A stretch of 58,372 nucleotides of DNA, taken from contig CALHLE010000039.1 of NCBI GenBank assembly GCA_938034415.1, positions 1-58,372 of the forward strand, given 5' to 3'. Origin of the DNA: an uncultured Anaerolineae bacterium. GTDB lineage: Bacteria; Chloroflexota; Anaerolineae; J036; Brachytrichaceae. The translations under genes were made by a program, and so were the position numbers. How positions within the stretch are numbered: the stretch's first letter is position 1; each line of letters opens with the position of its first letter. This document shows positions 9,115-17,632 of this stretch, one piece after another. Under the pieces are notes generated by a model. It saw only the letters and a list, made by a program, of their open reading frames with translations, ran no database searches and was not told the DNA's origin.

Positions 9115-9741
9115 TCAACATCCCTCTCTACCCGACGACTCAACCTGTTGCACGGCGCGCTCGATCGTCTCGTAGTCGAATCCTTTGCGCGCCAAATACT
9201 CGTATAACTTACGTTTGCGCTCCGGCGGCGCAAGGCCCCGAAGCCTGGGCAGGCGTTGCATGGCAGCGCGATAGGCGGCGTCTTCCTCATCCACCTCCTC
9301 CAAGGCCGCCTCAATATCTGCGTTGCTCACACCCTTCTGGCGCAGCTCCCAGGCGATCATGCGCTTGCTGCGCGGGCTGACGCGCATCCGGCTATCTACC
9401 CAGGCCTGGCTGAACGCGCCGTCGTCCAGCAAGCCGGCCTCCTTTAAGCGCGCGATGACGGCCGCGATGGTTGCGTCGTCGGCGCCGGCGCGCTTCAGCC
9501 GACGCTGCACTTCGCGCACGCTGCGCGGGCGATACGCGATCAAGTCCAGCGCGCGCAGTCGCGCTTGCTCTATCGTGTCGGCGGCTCGCAGTTTGGCGAT
9601 TTCATCGTCGCTTAACGTTTGGCCGACCTTCAGCCATATTGCATGCACCAACGCCAGGCCAAACGCAAACCGGCCGTCCAGATAGACGTTCACGCGCTCC
9701 CGACCGCGCTGCGCCTTCAGGGCAGTGATCACACCTGCCAT
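9115..9741 (-). CDS. recX: Regulatory protein RecX
   Basis: The 208-residue all-helical product has the RecX triple three-helix repeats: ALDLIAYRPRSVREVQRRL, IARLKEAGLLDDGAFSQAWVDSR and MIAWELRQKGVSNADIEAAL, then a final repeat ending LARKGFDYETIERAV. RecX binds in the RecA filament groove and limits recombination and the SOS response. The N-terminal 45 residues (TALKAQ...RVNVYLDGRFAFGL) are the usual short beta extension. recA is not visible. It starts divergently from the cupredoxin gene, with roughly 100 bp between. Confidence 0.93.
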   Translation of the reverse strand: MAGVITALKAQRGRERVNVYLDGRFAFGLALVHAIWLKVGQTLSDDEIAKLRAADTIEQARLRALDLIAYRPRSVREVQRRLKRAGADDATIAAVIARLKEAGLLDDGAFSQAWVDSRMRVSPRSKRMIAWELRQKGVSNADIEAALEEVDEEDAAYRAAMQRLPRLRGLAPPERKRKLYEYLARKGFDYETIERAVQQVESSGREGC

Positions 9742-9806
9742 TTATCCTATGATTTTAGTGCAAGTTGTCACTAGCGGCAGCCAGACACTGGCCGATGATA
9801 TACTAT

Positions 9807-9818
9807 CCTAAGCTTAGG
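9807..9818. promoter_or_regulatory. Perfect 12-bp palindrome before the cupredoxin gene
   Basis: CCTAAGCTTAGG is a perfect palindrome just after a TATACT (-10-like, 9799-9804) and before the Shine-Dalgarno GAAGAGG (9826-9832). The position would suit an operator, but no regulator is identified. Confidence 0.35.
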
Positions 9819-9837
9819 CATAACTGAAGAGGTTCAA

Positions 9838-10350
9838 ATGATGGCAACGCATATTTCACGCCGAGGATTTTTGAGGACTGCAGCGGTAACTGGCGGTTTG
9901 TTCGTAGGCGGTGTGCTGGTCGCAGCCTGCGGCAGCGGCGAATCTGCGCCGACCCAAGCGCCGGCAGCAGGCGGCACCCCTGTGACGCTGGAGATTGCCT
10001 CGAAGGGCGATGCGCTCGAGTACGATAAGGCCTTGCTCGAGGTGCCGGCCGGGTCGAAAGTCACGTTGAACTTGAAGAACAACGCCTCGCCCGGCTCGGG
10101 GGTATATCACAACTGGGTGCTGGTGCGACCGGGCACGATTGACGCAGTTGCGGTGGACGCGATCGCCGCCGGCGAGGCAAACGATTACCTCAAGCCGAAT
10201 GATAATCGCGTGATCGCCTACACGAAGCTGGCTAAAGAAGGTCAGACAGTCTCGGTGACGTTTGACGCGCCGGCGCCTGGCACATACGACTTCCTGTGCA
10301 GCTTCCCCGGTCACGCTACGCTTATGCGCGGCAAGTTCATCGTCAAGTAA
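9838..10350 (+). CDS. Auracyanin-like blue copper lipoprotein (cupredoxin)
   Basis: The 170-residue product starts with a twin-arginine signal (SRRGFLRTAAV, Arg 8-9) and a lipobox ending VLVAAC, with Cys31 as the likely lipidated residue. A short Ala/Pro linker leads to one cupredoxin domain. The type 1 copper ligands are visible in the expected spacing: His91 (YHNWVLV), Cys154, His159 and Met163 (FLCSFPGHATLMRG). This matches azurin and auracyanin, small membrane-tethered electron carriers; auracyanins serve the alternative complex III of Chloroflexota. TAT export fits folding before export. GAAGAGG five bases before the ATG supports the start. A strong hairpin follows. No respiratory complex genes are adjacent, so the redox partner is inferred only. 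Confidence 0.9.
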   Translation: MMATHISRRGFLRTAAVTGGLFVGGVLVAACGSGESAPTQAPAAGGTPVTLEIASKGDALEYDKALLEVPAGSKVTLNLKNNASPGSGVYHNWVLVRPGTIDAVAVDAIAAGEANDYLKPNDNRVIAYTKLAKEGQTVSVTFDAPAPGTYDFLCSFPGHATLMRGKFIVK

Positions 10351-10415
10351 ACGCATCGGCGCACACCGCTTAGATTGCCCTAGTTGATCTAAACGGTGTT
10401 CCTCGCTTGGAAAGT

Positions 10416-10449
10416 AAGAGAGCCAGCTACGCCGAACGCTGGCTCTCTT
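10416..10449 (+). terminator. Hairpin terminator after the cupredoxin gene
   Basis: A 12-bp stem (AAGAGAGCCAGC / GCTGGCTCTCTT) with a 10-base loop lies 66 bp after the cupredoxin stop. The following sequence is only weakly T-rich (TTGCT). The position suits transcription termination. Confidence 0.65.
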
Positions 10450-10574
10450 GCTAAAAGGAGGAGAAGAGAAGGTCCCACCCTGACTCCCAAGCACACCTAT
10501 AACGCATTCTTGATCCTTGCGCTGGTCGCTTCGCCTACGTTTTCCCTACGAAATCGGCGGCATGGCTTGCTACA

Positions 10575-10808
10575 ATGCCGCGCATGTCGCTCTTAGGGCG
10601 CATTCGTCATCTCTCTGAAGACATCGGCTCGCGCGGGAGCGCGAGCGAGGGTGAAGCTCAAGTGGCCGACCACGTCCAAAATCGCCTAAGCGAGTGGAAG
10701 CCGTGGCCGGAGCAACAGCCCGTGCTCAGCGCGACATCTGCCTATGTACCTTTGCCGGAGGGAGACTTGTCGCGTCTGCGGGCGGTTGACGCGGAGGATA
10801 GAGCATGA
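10575..10808 (+). pseudogene. N-terminal remnant resembling an M28-type aminopeptidase
   Basis: The 77-residue frame contains RIRHLSEDIGSRGSASEGEAQVADHV, the pattern at the N-terminus of M28 zinc aminopeptidases (LS-x-IGxRxxGSxGExxAAxYI). After SATSAYVPL the similarity stops and the frame ends at 10808, well before the catalytic His/Asp/Glu region of a roughly 400-residue or longer enzyme. The stop overlaps the ATG of the next gene (10805) in an ATGA arrangement. It is either a truncated leftover or a small gene now used for translational coupling. I favour a remnant; the assignment rests on one motif. Confidence 0.45.
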
Positions 10809-11644
10809 TGCGTCGGCCGAGCTCGGCGCGCGCGATAGCGCTGGCGGCGTGCGCGCTGTTTGCCGGCTGCGCGCGCGCCGAGTCGCCCCAGCCGACGCCG
10901 GTGGCCGAGCACTATCGCTTGATCGCCGACGGCGCGACCTATCCGCTCATGCGCAGGCTCACCGATGCCTACGTGGAATCTGTCAACCCGTATGCGCGGT
11001 TCACGATTGAGCAAGGCGCGCCGGATCGCGTGGCCGAGCGGCTGCGCTCCGGCCAGGTGCTGCTGGGCGCGACCTCGCTTGTTCCGCCTGCGCCTCAGGG
11101 ATTGAAGTGGTGGCTGGCCGATCTCGCCCTTGATGGCGTAGCCGTGATCGTGCACGCCGATAATCCCATTGATGGGTTGACGCTGAACGACCTGCGCGAC
11201 ATCTTCGCCGGGGTGCGTAACACATGGGCGGATTATGGTGAGGATGCACTGGGCAACATCGAGGTAGCCGTGCGCGAAGAGGGCGACGGCACGCGGATGG
11301 TCTTCGACCGCGTGGTGATGGGCGATCAGCGCCTGACGTTCGATGCGCTGGTGATGCCTTCGGTCGAGACCATGCTGAATTTCGTGACCCTTCGGCCGGG
11401 CGCGATTGGCTACGCGCCGTCGGCCAGCGCGCTAGGGGGGCGCAGTAACGTGAAGGCGCTCGCCCTGGACGGCGTCCCGTTAACATCCGAGAAGCTGATG
11501 AGCGGTGAATATCCGCTGGCGCGCACGCTCAACTTGGTGAGCCTGTATGAACCGCAGGGCGAATTGCGCAGTTTCGTCGCCTGGGCGCTGGGTCCGCAGG
11601 GCAGGGCGCTCACCGAATCCCTAGGCTACGCTACGTTTCAATGA
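10805..11644 (+). CDS. PstS-like substrate-binding lipoprotein
   Basis: The 279-residue product has a lipoprotein signal with lipobox LFAGC (Cys22). The mature part reads as a type II periplasmic binding protein of the PstS/ModA class: LIADGATYPLMRRLTDAY at the start, GATSLVPP, then LTLNDLRDIFAGVRNTWADYG. The last resembles the PstS hinge region, where phosphate binders have LxDIFxGKIxxW. VREEGDGTRMVFDRVV matches the R-x-x-x-SGT ligand loop, with DGT here. It may bind phosphate or another oxyanion; the ligand is not proven. No permease or ATPase genes adjoin it. GGAGG at 10792-10796 precedes the start, and the stop overlaps the next start in ATGA (11641-11644). Confidence 0.75.
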   Translation: MMRRPSSARAIALAACALFAGCARAESPQPTPVAEHYRLIADGATYPLMRRLTDAYVESVNPYARFTIEQGAPDRVAERLRSGQVLLGATSLVPPAPQGLKWWLADLALDGVAVIVHADNPIDGLTLNDLRDIFAGVRNTWADYGEDALGNIEVAVREEGDGTRMVFDRVVMGDQRLTFDALVMPSVETMLNFVTLRPGAIGYAPSASALGGRSNVKALALDGVPLTSEKLMSGEYPLARTLNLVSLYEPQGELRSFVAWALGPQGRALTESLGYATFQ

Positions 11645-13113
11645 ACGTTGATGCGTTGCGGGCGCTCGTCGGCCGGCCCGAGGTGCAGATCGTGCGCGAT
11701 TTGGCGCGCGCGCGGGGCGCGCCCGTCTTGCTGGTAGGGGGGGCGGTGCGCGACGCATTGCTTGGTCAACCTTCGCCGCGCGATCTGGACTTTGCCGTTC
11801 AGGGCGACGCAGTGGCGCTGGGGCGCGCCGTAGCGAATGCCCTAGGCGCATCTTTCTACGTGCTCGACGCCGAGCGGGGGACAGCGCGCGTGCTGACGCG
11901 CGAGCGAACGCCAACGGGCGGCATAGTGATGGATTTCGCCGTATGTCGCGGCTCGGATTGGCGCGCCGACGCTCTCGCGCGCGATTTCACCATCAACGCC
12001 ATTGCAGTGAACTTGGACGACGGCGCGCCGGTGGATGAGGTCAATGGGTTGGCCGACCTGGACGCAGGCGTGATCCGCGCCGCGAATGAGCATGTCATGG
12101 ACGATGATCCGGTGCGCGCGTTGCGCGCCGTGCGCTTGTCATTCGCGCTGGGCATGCGCATCGAGCCGGCGACGCTGGCGCAGGTGCGCGCCGCCGGCCA
12201 GATGCTCGGCCGACCCAGCGCCGAGCGGTTGCGCGACGAGCTTACGGCCATCTTGAGCCTGCGCGATGCCGGGCGCGCCCTACAGATGCTGGATGACCTC
12301 ACTTTGCTCGCCCCCGTCGTGCCCGAAATCGAGCCGATGCGCGCGTGTGATCAGCCGGCGCCTCACCGCTTCACCGTCCTGCGACATACATGGGAGGTGA
12401 TGGAAGCGCTCGATAGCCTGCTGGGGGATTGGGCGCTGGAGATAGGCGGCGCGCAATTCGCTTTGTCCGATCGGCAGCAGTTGGCCGATCATTTCGGCGC
12501 GTTCACGGTCGAGCACCGCACGCGCGCTGCGGTCTTCCGTTTTGCGGCGCTACTGCACGATTGTGGTAAGCCGGCGACGCGCTCGATCGGCGAGGATGGC
12601 CGCGTGCACTTCTACGGCCACGAAACGGCCGGCGCAGCATTGGCTGCCGCGCGCGCCCGCGCGTTGCGCTTCAGCGGCGACGAAGTCGCTCGCGTGCATA
12701 CTATCGTCCGTCATCACATGCGGGCAAACTTCATGGCGCGGCAAGCGCACGCGCCCACGTTGCGCGTCCTGTATCGCTTCTTCCGCGACGCCGGCGATTG
12801 CGCGCCGGAGCTGGCGCTGTTCGCTATCGCCGACTGCGTGGGCAAGCGCGGCCCGCAGACCGCCGCCGAGGATTGCGCGCCGAGCGCCGAAATGGCTCAG
12901 CGACTGCTGGACGCATACTACGCGCGGTTCGAGCGCTCGGTTGCTCCGCCGCCGCTGCTCACCGGAAGGGATGTGATCGCGCTCGGCGTCGAGCCCGGCC
13001 CGCGCGTCGGCGAGATCCTGGAGGCGGTGCGCGAGGCGCAGATGATCGGCGAGGTCGCCACGCGGGAGGAAGCCCTGACTTTGGCGCATCGGCTGGCGCG
13101 CGGCGAGAGTTGA
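11641..13113 (+). CDS. cca: CCA tRNA nucleotidyltransferase / poly(A) polymerase family with HD domain
   Basis: The 490-residue product has the class II nucleotidyltransferase head: GGAVRDALLG at 33-42 and DLDFAV at 48-53, carrying the metal-binding aspartates. The neck follows (RDFTINAIAVNL, DPVRALRAVRLSFALG). The C-terminal half has an HD phosphohydrolase domain (LLHDCGKPATRS, then HETAGA and IVRHHMRANF), as in the E. coli-type CCA enzyme. It adds or repairs the 3' CCA of tRNAs; a poly(A) polymerase role is the alternative for this fold. It begins inside the stop of the upstream lipoprotein gene (ATGA), indicating translational coupling despite unrelated function. Confidence 0.9.
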   Translation: MNVDALRALVGRPEVQIVRDLARARGAPVLLVGGAVRDALLGQPSPRDLDFAVQGDAVALGRAVANALGASFYVLDAERGTARVLTRERTPTGGIVMDFAVCRGSDWRADALARDFTINAIAVNLDDGAPVDEVNGLADLDAGVIRAANEHVMDDDPVRALRAVRLSFALGMRIEPATLAQVRAAGQMLGRPSAERLRDELTAILSLRDAGRALQMLDDLTLLAPVVPEIEPMRACDQPAPHRFTVLRHTWEVMEALDSLLGDWALEIGGAQFALSDRQQLADHFGAFTVEHRTRAAVFRFAALLHDCGKPATRSIGEDGRVHFYGHETAGAALAAARARALRFSGDEVARVHTIVRHHMRANFMARQAHAPTLRVLYRFFRDAGDCAPELALFAIADCVGKRGPQTAAEDCAPSAEMAQRLLDAYYARFERSVAPPPLLTGRDVIALGVEPGPRVGEILEAVREAQMIGEVATREEALTLAHRLARGES

Positions 13114-13187
13114 GCAGCCCGCGTAGTGCCCCCCGCTTTGCTTGCCGTTGCTCTGAATCATCTCACGCGCCGTGGTACACTGCCGGT

Positions 13188-14765
13188 GTGGCAGAGGCGC
13201 TGTATCGCAAATGGCGACCGAAGACTTTCGATGAAGTCGTCGGCCAAGAACACGTCACAACCACCCTCAAGAACCAGATCGCGACCGGGCGGATCGGCCA
13301 TGCCTACCTTTTCGTCGGTTCGCGCGGATGCGGCAAGACCACCAGCGCGCGCATCTTCGCCAAGGAGGTCAACATCGCCGGCCTTGACCCTGACTCGCCG
13401 CGCGCCAAACAGATCGCGGAGGCGATTGCCGAAGGCCGCGCGCTCGACGTGATCGAGATTGATGCGGCCTCGCACACCGGCGTGGACGACATCCGCGAGA
13501 TTCGCGAGCGCGTCGGCTTTCAACCCGGCGAGCTGCGCTACAAGGTCTATATCATTGATGAGGTGCACATGCTCTCGACGGCGGCGTTCAACGCGCTGCT
13601 CAAGACGCTTGAAGAGCCGCCGCCGCATGTGATCTTCATCCTGGCGACCACTGACCCACAGAAGATTCCGGCGACGGTGCTCTCCCGTTGCCAGCGCTTT
13701 AACTTCCGGCGCGTGCCGATTGACAAGATCGTTGCGCGCCTGCGCCAGCTCTGCGAGGCCGAGGGCATCGAGGCGGACGATCACGCGCTGCGGCTGATCG
13801 CGCGCCATGCGGCCGGCTCGCTGCGCGATGCGGTCAGCTTGCTCGACCAGCTTGCTTCGTCCAGCTCGATGCGCATTTCGGCGGCGGATGTGCGCGAGGC
13901 GCTCGGCGCGACCGACGCGGCAACCGTGCGCGCGTTGGTGGAGGGTTTGATTGCCCGCGACCCCGGCGCCGGCTTCGACGCCATCCAGAGCGCGCTGGAT
14001 CAGGGCGCTGACGCGCGACAGATCGCCCGGCAGATGGTCGAGCACCTGCGCGCGTTGATCCAGTTGAAGGTGAGCCGCGCGCCGCAGCAAGCGCCGGCGC
14101 CGATGGACGGCATAGATGGCTGGAGCGAGGCCGAACGCGTCGAGTTAGCTGCGCAAGCCGAGAAGTTGAGCGTGGCGCAGTTGAAGCGCGCGGTGCGCGC
14201 CTTCAGCGAAGCCATCAACGAGATGCGCAATGCGACCGACGCGCAGTTGCCGCTGGAGATGGCCTATTTGGATTGCGTCGTTGAACCGGAAGGGATGTCG
14301 GCGACCCCCTCGCCTCAGCCGCGCGTCGCGCAAGCGAGCCGCGCCGTCCCCCAGGTGCCTACCGGCCCCGGGCCCGCGCCGGCTGCAACACAGCCCGCGC
14401 CTGGCGCAACCCCTGCGCCCACGGCGCCGGCCGGTGAACTGACCTACGAGGTGCTCAAGGCGCAGTGGCAGCAGTTCATCCGCGAAGTCAACGCGGTAAA
14501 CAAGCCGGCTGCGGCGCTGCTGCGGTCGTGCGACCCGTATGCCGTCACCGGTGGCGTGGTTCACCTGCACGCCCACCACGACATTCCGCTGATCCGTCTG
14601 CAGGAGCCGAAGAACAAGACCAGCGTGATCGCCACGCTCAACCGCATGTTCAACGGCCAGTTTGACATTCGCATATCCCTGCAGCAGCGCCAGGTTGATC
14701 TCGACGCGGAGGAAGACCCGGTCTTGAAAGCGGCCAAACGGATGGGCGGGATGGTGAGACGGTGA
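13188..14765 (+). CDS. dnaX: DNA polymerase III tau/gamma clamp-loader subunit, zinc cysteines absent
   Basis: The GTG at 13188 begins VAEALYRKWRPKTFDEVVGQ, the universal DnaX N-terminus, giving 525 residues; the longer upstream frame is noise through the 3' end of cca. Walker A is GSRGCGKT (44-51), Walker B-type DEVHM is at 124-128, and LSRCQRFNF carries the arginine finger. The segment between VNIAGL and ALDVIEIDAAS (about 61-86), which in most bacteria holds a four-cysteine zinc module (C-x8-C-x2-C-x2-C), has no cysteine at all. The C-terminal part has a Pro/Ala-rich linker (about 370-410) and a tail ending MGGMVRR. The clamp loader places the beta sliding clamp on DNA. ybaB and recR follow on the same strand, a common association. 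Confidence 0.94.
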   Translation: MAEALYRKWRPKTFDEVVGQEHVTTTLKNQIATGRIGHAYLFVGSRGCGKTTSARIFAKEVNIAGLDPDSPRAKQIAEAIAEGRALDVIEIDAASHTGVDDIREIRERVGFQPGELRYKVYIIDEVHMLSTAAFNALLKTLEEPPPHVIFILATTDPQKIPATVLSRCQRFNFRRVPIDKIVARLRQLCEAEGIEADDHALRLIARHAAGSLRDAVSLLDQLASSSSMRISAADVREALGATDAATVRALVEGLIARDPGAGFDAIQSALDQGADARQIARQMVEHLRALIQLKVSRAPQQAPAPMDGIDGWSEAERVELAAQAEKLSVAQLKRAVRAFSEAINEMRNATDAQLPLEMAYLDCVVEPEGMSATPSPQPRVAQASRAVPQVPTGPGPAPAATQPAPGATPAPTAPAGELTYEVLKAQWQQFIREVNAVNKPAAALLRSCDPYAVTGGVVHLHAHHDIPLIRLQEPKNKTSVIATLNRMFNGQFDIRISLQQRQVDLDAEEDPVLKAAKRMGGMVRR

Positions 14766-14816
14766 GGAATTCTTTTATGCGCCCAAGCGCAGAATATGAT
14801 TCGTAGCCGATAACCC

Positions 14817-14844
14817 TTGGCGCCTGACGACTGATATCTGACGC
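14817..14844. repeat. Four degenerate 7-bp repeats upstream of ybaB
   Basis: Between dnaX and ybaB the units TTGGCGC, CTGACGA, CTGATAT, CTGACGC follow in strict 7-bp phase (consensus YTGRCRN). The same consensus recurs upstream of murF at 25469-25503. Confidence 0.6.
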
Positions 14845-14861
14845 AACAGAGAGGAGCATCT

Positions 14862-15230
14862 ATGGCTAAAGGACGACGAAGTGACTATACGCCGCGCGGC
14901 GCACAACCCGCCGCCGGCGTGGGGCTGCAGCCTGGCATGCTGGAGAAGATCAAGAAGATACAAGAGGAGATGGCTGCCGCGCAGGCAGCCCTGGAGACCG
15001 AGCTGATCAACGTCACCGCTGCCGGCGGCGCAATCACCATCGTCATCACCGGACACCAGCGCGTGCAAAGCATCAAGCTCGATCCGGCACTGATTGACCC
15101 AAACGATGTGACGATGCTCGAAGACACGCTGGTCGCAGCAATTAACGAGGCGATTGTGGCGTCTCAGGAGCATTCCGCGCGGCGGCTGGAGGCTGTGACC
15201 GGCGGCATTGAACTGCCCGGTCTGTTCTGA
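14862..15230 (+). CDS. YbaB/EbfC family nucleoid-associated protein
   Basis: The 122-residue product has a short disordered basic N-terminus, then the YbaB core: a long helix (MLEKIKKIQEEMAAAQAALE), the strand turn VTAAGGAITIVITGHQRVQSIKLDP, and a second helix (MLEDTLVAAINEAIVASQEHS). YbaB/EbfC dimers are tweezer-shaped DNA-binding proteins. The gene lies in the widespread dnaX-ybaB-recR order, pointing to a link with recombination or replication repair. A GAGAGGAG Shine-Dalgarno precedes the ATG. The N-terminal extension of roughly 20 residues is longer than usual. Confidence 0.9.
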   Translation: MAKGRRSDYTPRGAQPAAGVGLQPGMLEKIKKIQEEMAAAQAALETELINVTAAGGAITIVITGHQRVQSIKLDPALIDPNDVTMLEDTLVAAINEAIVASQEHSARRLEAVTGGIELPGLF

Positions 15231-15250
15231 CCTGACCGGCGAACTGTTTG

Positions 15251-15874
15251 ATGTCGCCCAATCCAACACTGCCACCGTCGGTCACGCGGCTGATTGACGC
15301 GCTCACGCAGCTTCCCGGCATCGGTCCGAAGTCGGCGTCGCGGCTAGCGTTCTTCCTGTTGCGTTCGCCGGCCGAAACGTCGCTGGCTTTGGCCGAGGCA
15401 TTGCGCGATCTGAAGGCGCGCACGCGGCTGTGCTCGGTTTGCTTCAACATCACCGAGGACGACCCTTGCGCGATTTGCGCCGATCCCTCGCGCGACCACG
15501 GCTTAATCTGCGTGGTGGAAGAACCGCTCGACGTCGCCGCCATCGAGCGCTCGCGGGTCTATCGCGGCGTCTATCACGTCTTGCACGGCGTGATCTCGCC
15601 GATCAACGGCATCGGCCCCGACGACTTGCGCATTGAGGAACTGGTTGGCCGGATTCGCCGAGCGGCGGAGGTCGGCCAGCCGGTGCGCGAGGTCATCCTC
15701 GCCACCAACCCCACCGTCGAGGGCGAGATGACGGCATCGTTCATTCAGCGCAAGCTGGCCGGCCTGGAGGTCAGCGTGACGCGCCTGGCGCGCGGCTTGC
15801 CGGCGGGCGGCGACCTGGAATACGCCGATGAGGTCACGCTCAGCCGCGCGTTGGAAGGCCGCCAGCGCTTGTGA
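15251..15874 (+). CDS. recR: Recombination mediator protein RecR
   Basis: From the ATG at 15251 the product is 207 residues. The helix-hairpin-helix region is LTQLPGIGPKSASRLAFFLL. The zinc finger is intact (CSVCFNITEDDPCAIC, four cysteines), and the Toprim domain starts at LICVVEEPLDVAAIE. The conserved C-terminal YADEVTLSRALEGR is present. RecR with RecF and RecO loads RecA on gapped DNA. It is the last gene of the dnaX-ybaB-recR run, 20 bases after ybaB. The intact zinc finger contrasts with the missing one in DnaX. Confidence 0.96.
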   Translation: MSPNPTLPPSVTRLIDALTQLPGIGPKSASRLAFFLLRSPAETSLALAEALRDLKARTRLCSVCFNITEDDPCAICADPSRDHGLICVVEEPLDVAAIERSRVYRGVYHVLHGVISPINGIGPDDLRIEELVGRIRRAAEVGQPVREVILATNPTVEGEMTASFIQRKLAGLEVSVTRLARGLPAGGDLEYADEVTLSRALEGRQRL

Positions 15875-15954
15875 ATGCGGCGCGTTCGCAAACCGAACGC
15901 GATACATCTCGCAGCCTTAGCCGGCCGTCCTGCTGAATACCTCTCCCCATCATC

Positions 15955-17067
15955 ATGAAGATCACCAAAGTAGAAGCGCTCTACTTGCGCCTGCCGGAGA
16001 TCGCCGAGCGCGCGGATGGCACACAGGACACGCTGATCGTGCGCGTGCACACCGACGCCGGCATCGTCGGCGTCGGCGAAGTGGACTCATCGCCCCTCGT
16101 GGCGAAAGCCATCATCGAAGCGCCCATGTCCCATGCGATCGCGCGCGGCCTGGCCGAATGCGTGATCGGCCAGAATCCGCTCGACATTGAAGTGCTGTGG
16201 CAGCGCATGTATCAGGGCAGCATCTTCTTCGGGCGCGGCGGCGCGGCGCAGCAGGCGATGTCCGGCATAGACATGGCGCTGTGGGACATCGCCGGCAAGG
16301 TTTACCAGCAGCCGGTCTATCGCCTGCTCGGCGGCGGCTTCAGGACGAAGTTGCGCGCGTACGCCTCGATTTTGTTCGGCGACACGCCAGAGGAAACCTA
16401 CGAGATCGGCCGACGCTGGACGGACGCCGGCTTCACCGCCGTGAAATTCGGCTGGGGGCCGCTGGGCCAGTCCGAGGCGAGCGACCTGGCGCATGTGCGC
16501 GCGGCGCGCCGAGGGGTGGGCGACGGCAACGAGTTCATGATTGACGCCGGCCTGGCCTACGACACGGCGACTGCGATCCGACGCGCGCACCAGTTCGCCG
16601 AGTTCCAGCCGTATTGGTTTGAGGAGCCGCTGCAGCCGGACAACTACGACGGCTACGCGCGCCTGACGGCGAATTCGCCGCTGCGCATCGCAGCCGGCGA
16701 GCAGGAAGTCACGCTGCGCGACTTTGAGCGTCTGTTGGCGTGCGGCGTCGCCGTCGCCCAGCCCGACGTGGCGCGGGTGGGCGGTTTGACCAACGCGCGG
16801 CGCATCGGCCAGTTGACGCATCACCTGAACCGCATGTGCGTCAATCACTCCTACAAAACCGGCGTGAGCATCGCGGCTTCCTTACACTTCCTAGCGGCGT
16901 TGCCGAACACCTACTGGCTGGAATACTGCGTCGAGCAGGGCGCCCTGCGGCGGCGGCTCACCCGTCAGACCTTTCCTGTTGTGGACGGCTATGTGAGCGT
17001 GCCGGAAGAGCCGGGGCTAGGCGTTGAACTCGACGAGGCCATCGTCGAGCGGTATCTGGTGCGATAG
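15955..17067 (+). CDS. Mandelate racemase / muconate lactonizing enzyme family protein
   Basis: The 370-residue product has the enolase-superfamily capping domain followed by a (beta/alpha)7-beta barrel. Predicted catalytic and metal residues are visible: Lys164 (TAVKFGWG), Asp197 (FMIDAGL), Glu223/224 (WFEEPL), Glu249 (AAGEQE), Asp271 (QPDVARVGG) and His298 (VNHSYKTG). The final strand-region Asp-His pair suits mandelate racemase-type sugar-acid dehydratases, which abstract a proton next to a carboxylate. The first Lys is in K-x-G rather than the usual K-x-K. The substrate cannot be read from the sequence and no sugar-acid pathway gene is adjacent. It stands alone and converges with hpt. Confidence 0.82.
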   Translation: MKITKVEALYLRLPEIAERADGTQDTLIVRVHTDAGIVGVGEVDSSPLVAKAIIEAPMSHAIARGLAECVIGQNPLDIEVLWQRMYQGSIFFGRGGAAQQAMSGIDMALWDIAGKVYQQPVYRLLGGGFRTKLRAYASILFGDTPEETYEIGRRWTDAGFTAVKFGWGPLGQSEASDLAHVRAARRGVGDGNEFMIDAGLAYDTATAIRRAHQFAEFQPYWFEEPLQPDNYDGYARLTANSPLRIAAGEQEVTLRDFERLLACGVAVAQPDVARVGGLTNARRIGQLTHHLNRMCVNHSYKTGVSIAASLHFLAALPNTYWLEYCVEQGALRRRLTRQTFPVVDGYVSVPEEPGLGVELDEAIVERYLVR

Positions 17068-17095
17068 GCGCGGGCGCGATGCGCGCCGGCTCGAA

Positions 17096-17629
17096 CTACA
17101 CCATCGCAATATAGGGCAGGTTGCGGTAGCGCTCGTCGGCGTCAATGCCGTAGCCGCACACATACACGTCGGGGATCTCGAAACCGAGGTAGTCAATGGG
17201 CACATGCACCTCGCGGCGGGCCGGCTTGTTCAGCAGCGCGCATACCTTGAGCGACGCCGGCTCGCGCGTGCGCAACAGTTGCAGCAGATGGTCGAAGGTA
17301 TAGCCGCTGTCCACGATGTCTTCGACCAGCAGGACGTTGCGGCCGAGGATGTCTTCGCGCAGGTCGAGCATGATGCGCGGCGAACGGTTGGACTCGCGCG
17401 CGCCGACGCCGTATGACGTGACCGCCATGAAGTCGAGGCCGCAGGGGATGGTGATATGGCGCATTAGGTCGGCCAAGAAGACTACGCCGCCGCGCAGGAT
17501 GCCCACGAGCAACAGGTCTTTGCCGGCGTAATCGCGCGAGATTTGCGCGCCGAGTTCGGCCACGCGCGCGGCGATCTGTGACTCGGTGAACAACACGCGC
17601 TTGATGCCGGCGGTCAGTTCGGTGGACAT
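17096..17629 (-). CDS. hpt: Hypoxanthine phosphoribosyltransferase
   Basis: The 177-residue product is a type I phosphoribosyltransferase. The PRPP-binding motif is VLLVEDIVDSGYT, the pyrophosphate loop is LLVGILRGGVVF, and the hood part is near LLNKPARREVHVPIDYLGFEIPD. It salvages hypoxanthine and guanine to IMP and GMP. It follows tdk by only three bases, so purine and pyrimidine salvage genes are co-transcribed here. Length and motifs are normal. Confidence 0.95.
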   Translation of the reverse strand: MSTELTAGIKRVLFTESQIAARVAELGAQISRDYAGKDLLLVGILRGGVVFLADLMRHITIPCGLDFMAVTSYGVGARESNRSPRIMLDLREDILGRNVLLVEDIVDSGYTFDHLLQLLRTREPASLKVCALLNKPARREVHVPIDYLGFEIPDVYVCGYGIDADERYRNLPYIAMV

Positions 17630-17632
17630 GGC

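Noticed and set aside
12798-13187. N-terminal extension of the dnaX frame
   Set aside because: It lies inside cca in another frame and has no DnaX similarity; the GTG at 13188 begins the universal motif.
13188-14765. Programmed frameshift producing a short gamma form of DnaX
   Set aside because: No slippery A-run with a following hairpin was seen at the end of domain III.
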